Shown: in pieces, positions 20,271 through 28,607 of the stretch
Layout of the letters: every line of letters begins with the position of its first letter
Numbering within the stretch: the stretch's first letter is position 1
NCBI GenBank assembly: GCA_021773035.1
Contig: JAJFKU010000018.1
Coordinates: forward strand, 1 to 64,000
Direction of reading: 5' to 3'
From: Woeseiaceae bacterium
Lineage (GTDB): Bacteria; Pseudomonadota; Gammaproteobacteria; Steroidobacterales; Woeseiaceae
Length of the DNA: 64,000 bases
The notes under the pieces: model-generated
What the model was told of the DNA's origin: nothing
Databases searched by the model: none
Seen by the model: only the letters and a program-made list of their open reading frames with translations
Program-made: the position numbers and the translations under genes

Positions 20271-20750
20271 TTGAACATCGAAATCGTCGATTTCCCCGAA
20301 ACTTCTGTCGCGGTAGTTGAGCACTATGGGCCTGTGGAACAAGAGCATAAGACCGCCCTAAAACTCATCGCTTGGAAACTTGAGAACAATTTATTGGATT
20401 CCGCGAGACACCGGAACTATGGAGTCCATTATACCGATCCTGCTACCACTCCTCCCGAACAGCATCATGTCGACTTTTGCCTGTCGGTGGACGAGTTAGT
20501 GGGTGCGAATGAGTACGATGTGGTTAACAAGATTATTCCAGCGTGTCGATGCGCCAGAGCGAGAGATGTCGGGTCGCGTTACAACAACCCGGCAGCTGTA
20601 TTCGTACGCCAGGAGTGGTATCCGGCCAGTGGTCAGAGATTGGGCGATTTTCCGATGTTCTTTCACTACGTCAATGTCGGGCCTGATGTAAAAGAAGACG
20701 AAATGATCACCGACGTTTATCTGCCATTGATGTCCACACCACAGCGCTGA
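20271..20750 (+). CDS. GyrI-like / AraC effector-binding domain protein
   Basis: Standalone small-molecule-binding domain of the GyrI/SOUL-like family, 159 residues. Typical strands: IEIVDFPETSVAVVEHYGPV at the start and a C-terminal GQRLGDFPMFFHYVNVGPDV followed by EMITDVYLPL. In the family this domain binds hydrophobic drugs or acts as the sensor of AraC-type regulators, but no DNA-binding domain is fused here. A TTG start at 20271 is preferred because AAGGAG ends 9 bases upstream; the frame is open further upstream within the VOC gene, in another frame. Separated by only 25 bases from the VOC gene. Confidence 0.75.
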   Translation: MNIEIVDFPETSVAVVEHYGPVEQEHKTALKLIAWKLENNLLDSARHRNYGVHYTDPATTPPEQHHVDFCLSVDELVGANEYDVVNKIIPACRCARARDVGSRYNNPAAVFVRQEWYPASGQRLGDFPMFFHYVNVGPDVKEDEMITDVYLPLMSTPQR

Positions 20751-21167
20751 ATGATCAGGTTACGTTTCCGGTTGATGTGGATGGAGGCAATCCAAATCAC
20801 GAGAAGAAGCGCCGGTAACAGCAACAACAAACGTAGACCCGGCCACTCCAGAGTATTCTCTGGATCTGTTGCGCCAAAACGTACTATGACCGAGCCGACT
20901 GAGCTCTCGGGCATGGGGACCCTGCGAAATCACAGACAGTCGTGCAAATACCGCGTCGCCCGCTTTGAACCGATAGTCAGCATGCGTCGGGTCCATCAGG
21001 TGCTCCACGGGATTACTCACGAAACTGATTGCCTTGTACTCGCCGGGCTCTACGCTGTTATCGCGTTTTTCATCGTGCTGGCAGTTTCTGGTGTCGAGTC
21101 GTTGGGTACTTACGCGAAGAAAGATCTGAACAGCAACAGCCAATAAGCGCCAGCTAAAGGACTGCAA
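20717..21167 (-). pseudogene. Hypothetical single-pass membrane protein, frameshifted
   Basis: Two minus-strand frames join at a C-run (GGGG on the plus strand, 20915-20918). The first frame reads WRLLAVAVQIFLRVSTQRL, then VEPGEYKAISFVSNPVEHLM and YRFKAGDAVFARLSVISQGP. After the C-run the frame that makes sense is PESSVGSVIVRFGATDPENT and GLRLLLLLPALLLVIWIASI (a transmembrane helix), ending at 20717. Removing one C would give about 150 residues. Family not recognised; the layout, a soluble part then one C-terminal helix, is reminiscent of DUF3592-type proteins, but weakly. The plus strand also has an open frame here (20751-21146) that I judge less likely. Confidence 0.4.
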
Positions 21168-21266
21168 TTTGCCGAAAGCAGCCCCTGAACTGATAAACTA
21201 ACGAGCGACCGCTACTGACCCAAGCGACTACTCACGAATCAAGAAGCTGCTTCCTCCATTGAGACA

Positions 21267-21518
21267 ATGAAATACAGTGCCAACAAAACCTTGCTGATTC
21301 TTGCGGTGACAATGGGAGGGTCTTCATCCACTGTTTTCATTTGGGCGGGCCTTCCAAAGGAGACCTTGACCGAGATCTTGCTGTTGCTTGCCAACGCCAT
21401 GGGTGCATGGCTAATGATTTCGGTGCTGACGTTCGTCATGTTCTGGATTTTCTACAAGTTGATCGTCGGAGTCGGTAGGGATATTTACGACCGCTTCTAT
21501 CGCACTCCGACACTATAA
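21267..21518 (+). CDS. Small membrane protein, two transmembrane segments
   Basis: 83 residues, family not recognised. Two hydrophobic stretches are clear: TLLILAVTMGGSSSTVFIWA near the N-terminus and ILLLLANAMGAWLMISVL running into TFVMFWIFYKLIVG, followed by a basic C-terminal tail (GRDIYDRFYR). No signal cleavage site. The upstream ribosome site is weak. It stands alone between the frameshifted gene and GFA. Confidence 0.5.
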   Translation: MKYSANKTLLILAVTMGGSSSTVFIWAGLPKETLTEILLLLANAMGAWLMISVLTFVMFWIFYKLIVGVGRDIYDRFYRTPTL

Positions 21519-21617
21519 ATCTGCCAGGTGATGCTGGTTTGAGTACCATAGTAGGCGCTGTTGGCTGATTCACAGCTCAGCCGGAGAATTGGCCTTTTCT
21601 GAATGGAGAAGTTGGCG

Positions 21618-22049
21618 ATGACAGATGAGAACACGATAAGCGATGGCGGCTGCCTTTGTGGTGCAGTGCGTTATCAGGTAAGAGGTCCCTTGCGCGACGT
21701 CGTCAACTGCCACTGCAGCATGTGCCAACGCTTACATGGCAACTTCGGCCCACATTCAAAAGCACGCAAAGTAAACATTACGGTGACGAAAGACGATGGA
21801 CTTTCGTGGTATAAAACGTCGGCAGCAGCACAGCGTGGTTTTTGTCGTGAATGCGGTTCCAGCCTGTTTTGGCAACCGTTCGAATTGGATGCAACCGGCA
21901 TAATCGCTGGTTCGCTTGACCGTCCAACAGGCCTGAAAACAATAGGCCATATCTTTGTCGGTGAAAAACCGGAATTCTACGAGATTACCGACGACCTGCA
22001 GCAATTTGAGGGCTCGTCGAACGGTGCGTTAGCGGACGACTACAAATAG
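21618..22049 (+). CDS. GFA family protein (glutathione-dependent formaldehyde-activating-like)
   Basis: Zinc-binding beta-barrel protein of the Gfa/CENP-V superfamily, 143 residues. All zinc motifs are intact: GCLCGAVRY, NCHCSMCQRLHG and GFCRECGSSLFW. The start at 21618 is chosen because GGAGAA lies about 9 bases upstream; an ATG at 21603 is in frame. Family members have been linked to glutathione-formaldehyde adducts, but most paralogues have unknown substrates. A perfect 10-bp inverted repeat overlaps its stop codon. Confidence 0.9.
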   Translation: MTDENTISDGGCLCGAVRYQVRGPLRDVVNCHCSMCQRLHGNFGPHSKARKVNITVTKDDGLSWYKTSAAAQRGFCRECGSSLFWQPFELDATGIIAGSLDRPTGLKTIGHIFVGEKPEFYEITDDLQQFEGSSNGALADDYK

Positions 22050-22063
22050 CGCCGCGCTATTTG
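22043..22063. terminator. Inverted repeat at the GFA stop codon
   Basis: CAAATAGCGC and GCGCTATTTG form a perfect 10-bp inverted repeat with a single-base centre, overlapping the TAG of the GFA gene. No T-tract follows, so it may be a hairpin terminator or a protein-binding palindrome. Confidence 0.35.
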
Positions 22064-22143
22064 CAACGACTGCAGTTCGGATAAGCAGACGTCCGGGCCC
22101 GGTGATAGTATTCGTCAAGAACCTCCAATTGGAAGACTGATCC

Positions 22144-23463
22144 ATGTTGTATTCCGCCTCCGTCTGGAGAGCGATTCCACTGCTCACCTTGCTTGTCGCC
22201 TGCGACGATCAACCAGACGTTCCTGCAAGCGCAGACGAATCGATGCCGACCGAATTTCGTCCTGCGTATACGCTGGAACGCAATCAGCAGCAGCATCGTC
22301 GCTTTCCGAAGGACGATATATGGTGGACGGCCTATGGCGAGGATCAGGAGTGGAACTTTCGAAACGCACACCAGTTTTTTCCAACGGTGAACGTGTATCG
22401 TGATGGCCAGGTTAGTACGCTAACTTCCAACCCAAACCCTGTCATTGCTGACCACCTCGTTGAAACTCCGGCGGGCCCGATGACATTTAACGACCTCATG
22501 CACAGCGATCTGACGACAGCAATGGGCGTTATTGTCTTACACAAAGGGCAGATCGCGTACGAAGCGTATCCACGAATGCAGGACTACGAGATGCCGGTGT
22601 ACTGGTCGGTTGCCAAGCAGTTCGTTGGTACCGTCGTGCGTATTCTCGAAGAACGCGGCAAAGTAGACGTCGATTCGCCCATCGAACACTACATTCCTGA
22701 GATCGGTGAGTCGGACTTTGCTGGCATTACGGTGCGTAACATTCTGGACATGGCGACTGGTCTCGATTGCGACGATGGCGACTACGCCAATTGGAATTCC
22801 TGTTACTACCGCTACAGCATGACCATTGGCGACGGCTTTCGTACGGACGATGCGGAAGACAATCCATACGACTTCGTGGCCAAGCTGAAGGGCACCCGCA
22901 TTATGGATCAGGGCCAGCAGTTTTCGTACTCCGGACTCAATACATTCGTGCTGGCCTGGATGGTCGAGAAGATTACCGATATGTCATTTCAGGACGTGCT
23001 TAGTAAGGAGATTTGGCAGCACATCGGAGCTGAATCAAACGCGTCCTACATCGCACCGAGATACGGTGTAGCCATGACGCACGGCGGCTTCCTGGCGCGT
23101 TTGCGCGATGTGGCCCGTTACGGATTGTTGTTTACGCCAAGTCATGATGTCGTCAGCGACCGTAAGATTATCTCCGATGAGCACATCGAGCTGCTGTGGT
23201 CGGGCGGTCGCCCTGAGTTGATGACCAACACGGGCGCGCCGGGCGTCGAGGTGAGTGGCGTAAAGCACAACATCTATCAGTGGGACGAAATTTACGCGAA
23301 CGGTGATTTCTACAAGGGTGGTTGGGCCGGGCAGGGGTTCATGGTCAATCCGCAACGTGACCTCGTTGCAGTTTTTGTGAGCTACAAGAAAATCGATGAA
23401 AGCGAAATCCGAGTCGAATCTGTGTTGTTTGATGTGCTCGACAGCGTATACGGTGGCAATTAA
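22144..23463 (+). CDS. Serine hydrolase, beta-lactamase/class C fold, lipoprotein
   Basis: Envelope hydrolase of the beta-lactamase-related (EstB/DD-peptidase-like) family, 439 residues. Lipoprotein signal: IPLLTLLVACDDQ. The nucleophile motif is S155-V-A-K158 in YWSVAKQFVGT, the second motif is YSGLN (for YxN), and the HGGF/GGWAGQGFM stretches stand where the KTG-like motif is expected. Family members include esterases, peptidases and 6-aminohexanoate-dimer hydrolase; the substrate here is unknown. Its 3' end overlaps by four bases that of the convergent outer-membrane gene. Confidence 0.85.
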   Translation: MLYSASVWRAIPLLTLLVACDDQPDVPASADESMPTEFRPAYTLERNQQQHRRFPKDDIWWTAYGEDQEWNFRNAHQFFPTVNVYRDGQVSTLTSNPNPVIADHLVETPAGPMTFNDLMHSDLTTAMGVIVLHKGQIAYEAYPRMQDYEMPVYWSVAKQFVGTVVRILEERGKVDVDSPIEHYIPEIGESDFAGITVRNILDMATGLDCDDGDYANWNSCYYRYSMTIGDGFRTDDAEDNPYDFVAKLKGTRIMDQGQQFSYSGLNTFVLAWMVEKITDMSFQDVLSKEIWQHIGAESNASYIAPRYGVAMTHGGFLARLRDVARYGLLFTPSHDVVSDRKIISDEHIELLWSGGRPELMTNTGAPGVEVSGVKHNIYQWDEIYANGDFYKGGWAGQGFMVNPQRDLVAVFVSYKKIDESEIRVESVLFDVLDSVYGGN

Positions 23464-24206
23464 AAAGCCCACCGCAGGCCTACATTTGAAGCTCGGGACT
23501 GTTCACCGACTGCGCCTTCCAACACTAAGCTCATCGACTCGCTCAATTTCACTGTCGTACCCACTCGTCCCAAAACCTCGCTACGTATTCTGGCGTCCAA
23601 AAGCTCGTACATCGACTTATCGAGGTAGCGCAGTTCGACCTCCAGGCCTAAGATTCGTGTAGCTTTCCATCGCAGACCAGCGGCGACGGCAACACCGCCA
23701 TCGTCTTGCCGTAGCGCACCCCGATGATCGAACTGCGCACCACCGGATGGGGGCACAAGAAGAAAATCATCGGGTTCATACCAGCTCTTTGAGTAACCAA
23801 CAGACAACAGTAGTGAAACGTCCGGCCACAGTTCAGCACGATGGCCTATGTCGAAAGCCCAATTGCGTTGATGTAAGTCGAATCGGCCAGTTACGAACTC
23901 GGGATCAAAACGCAGGTCAACTACGATATGTCCGCTAGTCTGCTGGTATGAACCTCGTACGAACCAGCCGCTGTCAGTAACGTCGATTGCACAGCCAAGC
24001 TGAAAACCGGTCCCTCTTGTTGTCTTCAAGTGCAATGACAGAAAGGGTATGGGATCAAAACTGAAGCTGGCATTAGAATTCATTTGCGCTGCAGCAACGT
24101 CGCATTCACGAACCTTGTCGGCGCGAGCTTGACCAGCCAATAATGTTGCGGTCAAAGCTATGTAAAGCAGTACCCATCGGTAACTCAGTACTTTTCTCAG
24201 AATCAT
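23460..24206 (-). CDS. Predicted outer-membrane beta-barrel protein
   Basis: 248 residues from the ATG at 24206. Signal peptide: MILRKVLSYRWVLLYIALTATLLAGQARA. The mature part alternates polar and hydrophobic residues (GFQLGCAIDVTDSGWFVRGS, VDLRFDPEFVTGRFDLHQ, VAVAAGLRWKATRILGLEVE) and ends in a C-terminal phenylalanine (GLRWAF), the typical Bam signal of outer-membrane barrels. No exact family is recognised. It begins 4 bases after the methyltransferase gene on the same strand, last of a three-gene operon. Confidence 0.7.
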   Translation of the reverse strand: MILRKVLSYRWVLLYIALTATLLAGQARADKVRECDVAAAQMNSNASFSFDPIPFLSLHLKTTRGTGFQLGCAIDVTDSGWFVRGSYQQTSGHIVVDLRFDPEFVTGRFDLHQRNWAFDIGHRAELWPDVSLLLSVGYSKSWYEPDDFLLVPPSGGAQFDHRGALRQDDGGVAVAAGLRWKATRILGLEVELRYLDKSMYELLDARIRSEVLGRVGTTVKLSESMSLVLEGAVGEQSRASNVGLRWAF

Positions 24207-24210
24207 CACA

Positions 24211-24939
24211 TCAATTCCTCGATCCGGGCACAAACGTCGGAACCTCAGCTCGGTATTTGAGATAGTCATCGCCGATTTCCCGAATAAGATCGGCCTCCTC
24301 ATACTTAGTGGATAGCAGCACATAGACAGTCACTGACAACGCCCAAACCAGCTGGCCTACTGTCATATGCGGAGCAAACCACGGCATCAACATCCAGCCC
24401 AGACTGATCGGGTGTCGAACCAGCGAATAAAGGTAGCGTGCGGTAAACGGTACCGAAGCCGCCGGGCGATCAAGATACCGATCCCATGCCTGTCGCAGGC
24501 CAAAGAAACCAAAATGGCCGAAATGGAATGTCGCTGCAGACATCATCAGCCAGATCGCCGCATACGCAGTGAGGATCAGGGTCGAGGCTACCGAATTCTC
24601 GACTCGCCAGATCGTGATGGGGATCGGATGCCAGAAGAACACTACGATGAACGTCACGGCGGCCGTCATGTACACATAGGTTGCTCGCTCGATAGGCTCC
24701 GGAATCCATCGTGTCCACCAGCGCTTGAATGACTTGCGGGCTGTTATGGAATGATGGAGCCCAAATCCGAGCACAAGAGAGGCATTTATCAATACCGAAA
24801 TCCAGAGAGAGCGGACCTCGCCATCGTTTATGCCTTTGGGAACACCGAAATCAATCAGGAAGCCGGCCAGGTAGGTAAGACTTGCCAACCCAAGCACATA
24901 GCCTGTCGCTGAATAGAATAGAAAAAGAACTTTCGTCAT
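24211..24939 (-). CDS. NnrU/MddA-like integral membrane methyltransferase
   Basis: 242 residues, about six transmembrane segments, NnrU/isoprenylcysteine-methyltransferase superfamily. The C-terminal signature YLYSLVRHPISLGWMLMPWF, MTVGQLVWALSVTVYVLL and EADLIREIGDDYLKYRAEVP closely resembles methanethiol S-methyltransferase (MddA), which makes dimethyl sulfide from methanethiol with SAM. The conserved RHP and the E-E-x-D-L motif are present. ATG 24939 overlaps the TGA of the upstream nitroreductase-like gene. Assignment to MddA is by motif; other thiol or membrane substrates are possible. Confidence 0.75.
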   Translation of the reverse strand: MTKVLFLFYSATGYVLGLASLTYLAGFLIDFGVPKGINDGEVRSLWISVLINASLVLGFGLHHSITARKSFKRWWTRWIPEPIERATYVYMTAAVTFIVVFFWHPIPITIWRVENSVASTLILTAYAAIWLMMSAATFHFGHFGFFGLRQAWDRYLDRPAASVPFTARYLYSLVRHPISLGWMLMPWFAPHMTVGQLVWALSVTVYVLLSTKYEEADLIREIGDDYLKYRAEVPTFVPGSRN

Positions 24940-26345
24940 TGTTGCGCCCAATTACGATCGTAGGCAGCGTGGGTATTCAAATACGCCCCTGGTGAGAAGT
25001 GCTTGTCGTAGAAGTCCGTATCGAGTTGGTGCGCCTGTAGATACATCAATGCGAAAACGGATGGAACGGTTGCCGGGAAGCGGCCAAACTGGTCGTAAAT
25101 GTACTGCGCCATCGTGGCGACACAATCGACAAAGACGTCGTTATGCGAAGCGGCACTGCCGCGCACACCGGTATTGTCTTTGTAAGGACCGGGCGTATTC
25201 GCGTTGAAAGGGCCTCCTGCGCCGTACTTCCGCTCCACAACCGATTGCACGGCTTTACGCATGTCACCGAAGTGCGGCGGGCAGTGTGCTTCGAAGACAC
25301 CCTCGAGACCAGTAACATTTGGCAGTGGCCAACGCTTGTCGGTGTCAGATCGGAAACCAAGGCCTGGCACTTCCGGGTCGCCACTGCCGCCCAGGACGCT
25401 AATCGGATTAATGCCGTTGTACATCCAGCCACCGAGGCCCATCGCCTGCAACATCAGCGCACCGGCATAGCAGGCCGTTGAAATTTCGACCGACACCTCT
25501 GTCAGGCTCATCTGATCAACGACTGTCAGCGGATACGGGTTATCGATATCAACGATTTCCCTGAAACGTTCGATTCCCGGAATTGGACGCTTGTTAACGT
25601 CGTCGAAAATGCACGCGCCGTTTTGTACCAGGTAGCACAGGCTTAGAATGCTGTGCTGGGCAAGATCGGCAACCGGAACAATCAGCGTGCTACCCGGGAC
25701 ATTCGCGCACCATTCGTTATGCATTTCCATGTGGGATGGCGAGGCCGGTATGTTCAGGCGCCCGTCTGCGAGCTTGACAATACGCGACCTGTGTTCAGCC
25801 AGAAACGCGGCCAGATCCTTCGCCCCGAAGTCTTCATTGGCTGCAGGCGAAGCCATGTCGCGTGTCGGGAAGAAATATGAACCGTTGTCGTCGGTAAAGA
25901 ATATCTCCGAGGTGTGAAAGCCCGCGGCCGACGGAAATGTTCGTCCTCCGGCGGCTCCTGCATAGTTCGGAATTTTCGGTTCGTAGAATCGATTGTGAGG
26001 AATGAGATTCGACCAGCCTGTATTGCCTGAAACAGTCGTTAACAGGAGCGTCTGCTCAAGCTCAGTCAGCGGGGCAGGAGCGTGTTTGGAGGTATACGCA
26101 AGCGGCCCGCCTGGAATCGACGCGCCGCGGGCAAAGCGTCTGGAACGCCGACCGTGAATTGCCTCGATCAGCGGGAAGTTTGTGGCTTCGACCAGCCCCG
26201 GCGGCAAATTCGGAATCCGGTCCAGCAACATGGCAGCTTTGTGCTTTACGCTGACGCTTGACGCCTGCAGTCCACAGGCGCCCAACAGGGCACCGGTGCC
26301 CATCATTGCCGCGCCAAGCATTCGCTGGCGAGTGATCTCGTACAT
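24936..26345 (-). CDS. Nitroreductase-like (SagB-type) lipoprotein of unknown function
   Basis: 469 residues from the ATG at 26345. The N-terminus RQRMLGAAMMGTGALLGACG has a lipobox (LGAC). The rest has features of the flavin nitroreductase fold as in SagB: a RRSRRFA start, LTELEQTLLLTTVSGNTGW and, after a glycine-rich turn, RTFPSAAGFHTSEIFF, matching the R-x-PSAG-x-x-x-x-EI pattern; later GGWMYNGINPISVLGGSG. Whether FMN is bound cannot be shown. An open frame extends upstream but has no coding character. First gene of an operon with the MddA-like and outer-membrane genes, divergent from the regulator-hydrolase at 26511. Confidence 0.6.
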   Translation of the reverse strand: MYEITRQRMLGAAMMGTGALLGACGLQASSVSVKHKAAMLLDRIPNLPPGLVEATNFPLIEAIHGRRSRRFARGASIPGGPLAYTSKHAPAPLTELEQTLLLTTVSGNTGWSNLIPHNRFYEPKIPNYAGAAGGRTFPSAAGFHTSEIFFTDDNGSYFFPTRDMASPAANEDFGAKDLAAFLAEHRSRIVKLADGRLNIPASPSHMEMHNEWCANVPGSTLIVPVADLAQHSILSLCYLVQNGACIFDDVNKRPIPGIERFREIVDIDNPYPLTVVDQMSLTEVSVEISTACYAGALMLQAMGLGGWMYNGINPISVLGGSGDPEVPGLGFRSDTDKRWPLPNVTGLEGVFEAHCPPHFGDMRKAVQSVVERKYGAGGPFNANTPGPYKDNTGVRGSAASHNDVFVDCVATMAQYIYDQFGRFPATVPSVFALMYLQAHQLDTDFYDKHFSPGAYLNTHAAYDRNWAQQ

Positions 26346-26510
26346 AAGGGGTTTCCATCCAATTTTGTAATCACGGCATCTACAGCCGGATCGGGAACTC
26401 GATTGTTCCGGACACACACTATGTCCCGTGCTGCGAGGAGTCTTGAAGATGATCGGGAGAACTTGTGGAGATTTCTGGAGATCGCCCCCGGTGCAACGTA
26501 GACTCGCGAC
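26346..26510. promoter_or_regulatory. Divergent intergenic region, regulator and envelope operon
   Basis: The 165 bases between the two start codons must carry the promoters of both the minus-strand three-gene operon and the plus-strand winged-helix/hydrolase gene. No clear -35/-10 pair or operator palindrome was identified by eye. Confidence 0.4.
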
Positions 26511-27650
26511 ATGATGTTTCGATTCGCAGACTGCGAGCTCTATCCCGAGCGTCGCTTGTTGATTCGCGCCGGCGAGCCGCAGGCAATGGAGCCCCAGGTC
26601 TTCGATCTGTTGTGCTATCTCGCAGAAAACGGCGACGAAGTTGTTAGCAAGGAGCAGATTATTGCGGCGGTCTGGCACGGCCGCCCCATATCGGATTCTG
26701 CTGTAACGAGCCGTATCAAGGCGGCACGACGTGCCATCGGTGATGACGGGAAATCGCAGCGCTTGATTCGTACCCTTAACAAGATCGGCTACCAGTTCCG
26801 AGGGCCCGTAACGCGAATAACTGAAAAGCAAGCCGCGTCCGAATCCTTGCACGCGGAAACCCGGTTTTTTACTGATCGCCACGGTAGTCGAATTGCGTAT
26901 TCGGTATCCGGCGACGGGCCCACTGTAATCTGTCCCGCCTGGTGGGTGAGCAGCGTCGCTGAGGATCTGCGAAATTCCGTGTACAGGGATTTTTTTCTGC
27001 GGCTGGGCCGGGGGGTCACGCTGGTTCGATATGATCGACCGGGCACGGGGATGAGCGACAGGACCTACGGTGCGCAATCGCTCGAGGGTGAAACGGCGTT
27101 GCTGGAGGACTTGGTGAAAGAACTCGGCGAGGACCGCTTCTCCTTATTCGCGATGTCTGCGGGCGGTCCGACGGCGATAGCCTATGCCGCCCGTTACCCC
27201 GATCAAGTCGATCGAATTTGCTTTTACGGTAGCTACATCAACGGCACGGAATTGTCTTCTGCCGAAGTACAGTCTGCGTTCCTCGCAACAATCAGGGCAC
27301 ATTGGGGGCTGGGATCGCGTGCAATTGCAGACCTGTTCCTCCCCGACGCTGACCGCGAGACGCTACTGGAGTTCGCACGTCAACAGCGCAGCGCGGCCGA
27401 GGCGGATGCTGCAGCGGACCTGTTGGAGCTGACCTACCGCGTGGATGTACGCTCGCTGCTATCAGATGTCCAGGCACCGGCACTGGTTTTGCACCGACGG
27501 GGCGACAGGTGCATACCGGTCGAGCAGGCACGCGAACTCGCAGCCGGACTAGCGGGCGCAAAACTACAAATCTTCGACGGAACAGCTCATATACCCTGGA
27601 TAGACGGCGAGAAACTTGCGAGCGTTGCGAATGCGTTTGTTTCTGACTAA
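26511..27650 (+). CDS. Winged-helix regulator fused to alpha/beta hydrolase
   Basis: 379 residues. Residues 1-100 form an OmpR/CadC-type winged helix: FRFADCELYPERRLLIRAGE, MEPQVFDLLCYLAENGDEVV, SKEQIIAAVWHGRPISDSAV and RTLNKIGYQFRG. The remainder is an alpha/beta hydrolase: VRYDRPGTGMSD, the nucleophile elbow FAMSAGGPTA, the acid in LVLHRRGDRCIP and the histidine in DGTAHIPWIDG. No receiver domain or transmembrane segment is present. The hydrolase may be a ligand sensor, as in regulators of related domain order, or an active enzyme. Divergent position suggests control of the nitroreductase-like/MddA-like/barrel operon. Part of it is duplicated at 30046-30163. Confidence 0.85.
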   Translation: MMFRFADCELYPERRLLIRAGEPQAMEPQVFDLLCYLAENGDEVVSKEQIIAAVWHGRPISDSAVTSRIKAARRAIGDDGKSQRLIRTLNKIGYQFRGPVTRITEKQAASESLHAETRFFTDRHGSRIAYSVSGDGPTVICPAWWVSSVAEDLRNSVYRDFFLRLGRGVTLVRYDRPGTGMSDRTYGAQSLEGETALLEDLVKELGEDRFSLFAMSAGGPTAIAYAARYPDQVDRICFYGSYINGTELSSAEVQSAFLATIRAHWGLGSRAIADLFLPDADRETLLEFARQQRSAAEADAAADLLELTYRVDVRSLLSDVQAPALVLHRRGDRCIPVEQARELAAGLAGAKLQIFDGTAHIPWIDGEKLASVANAFVSD

Positions 27651-27805
27651 GTAGTACATTGCCTACGCCGCCGACAGCATTGCTTATGCCTCGCGACCCG
27701 GCACACGATCCCGGTACTCCCGAAAACCTGCCCATCCGGCCGGCTGATCGGAACAGTGATGGAGCCACCCGCCCTGCATCGTATCGAGCATATAGCAGCC
27801 ACGCA

Positions 27806-27823
27806 CAATGCTATCAGACCAAA
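27806..27823 (+). repeat. 18-base word shared with 13663-13680
   Basis: CAATGCTATCAGACCAAA occurs here and exactly at 13663-13680, and the nine bases before it also match except for three. Both copies lie upstream of a small accessory gene. No other copy was noticed. Confidence 0.55.
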
Positions 27824-27848
27824 AGGACACTGCGACTTGTCGAGAAAT

Positions 27849-28607
27849 GTGAGCGTAACCATCCCAAATAACCCGATTGATGTCCCAACCGCGGCTACTG
27901 CCGCGTTTATCGCGTCGAATGTTCCGATCGCCGGAACGATTGTTGAGATCGGCTGCGGATCAGGCCATGTCGCGGCCGAACTATCGAAACGAGGGTATGC
28001 AGTCGCTGGTGTCGAATCAGATCGGGAAGCCGTGTCTCGAGCACGCGAGCTGGATGTTAACGTTATCGAGGGGTCGTGGCCTGACGTTGACGTAGAGCGA
28101 GCAAATGCCGTGGTCTTCACGCGCTCATTGCATCACATTTCGCGCTTACCGGAAGCCATCGCAGGAGTTCGCGATGTCTTGCTGCCCCGCGGTACGGTGC
28201 TGGTCGAAGACTTTGCCTTTGATGAAGCCAGTTCCGACGCAATAAACTGGTTTCTGACGGTGGTGGAGTCGCGACAGGGTCGAGCGTTGATTTCTCATAG
28301 CGCCGGTTCGTTTGTCACGCAATTGCACACTGCCGACGATCCTGTAAGCGCCTGGCATCAGGATCACGACCATGATCTTCACACGTTTGCTGAAATGACT
28401 CACGAGATAGGCAAATTCTTCGCTATTCGCGACACTCAGCATGTCCCGTATCTGTATCGCTACCTGGTTCCGGTTCTTCCTGAAACTCCTGAGGCGGCGG
28501 TATTCGTCAGGGAAGTCTATGACGAGGAATCACAATTCGGAAAATCCGGAGAGTTTTCGCTTACTGGCCGTCGTATTGTCGCAGTTGACGATACTCGATC
28601 AGTTTAG
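27849..28607 (+). CDS. SAM-dependent methyltransferase
   Basis: Class I methyltransferase. The SAM-binding motif TIVEIGCGSGHVAAELSKRG is followed by an acidic strand end (VAGVESDREAV), then NAVVFTRSLHHIS and a DVLLPRGTVLVEDF post-II motif. Substrate unknown. The frame is open upstream to 27756, across the shared 18-mer, but a GTG at 27849 is preferred because the sequence gains coding character there; start uncertain. About 252 residues. Converges on the phosphodiesterase gene with a four-base overlap. Confidence 0.75.
   Translation: MSVTIPNNPIDVPTAATAAFIASNVPIAGTIVEIGCGSGHVAAELSKRGYAVAGVESDREAVSRARELDVNVIEGSWPDVDVERANAVVFTRSLHHISRLPEAIAGVRDVLLPRGTVLVEDFAFDEASSDAINWFLTVVESRQGRALISHSAGSFVTQLHTADDPVSAWHQDHDHDLHTFAEMTHEIGKFFAIRDTQHVPYLYRYLVPVLPETPEAAVFVREVYDEESQFGKSGEFSLTGRRIVAVDDTRSV

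Noticed and set aside
20751..21146. Plus-strand frame of 131 residues with a hydrophobic stretch
   Set aside because: No ribosome site, and the minus-strand frames on both sides of the C-run form a more coherent protein.
19883..22063. Integron cassette array with attC sites
   Set aside because: No inverted-repeat pairs with the conserved attC ends could be recognised between these genes.
26346..27077. N-terminal extension of the nitroreductase-like gene
   Set aside because: Reads antisense through the regulator-hydrolase gene; the lipobox start at 26345 fits better.
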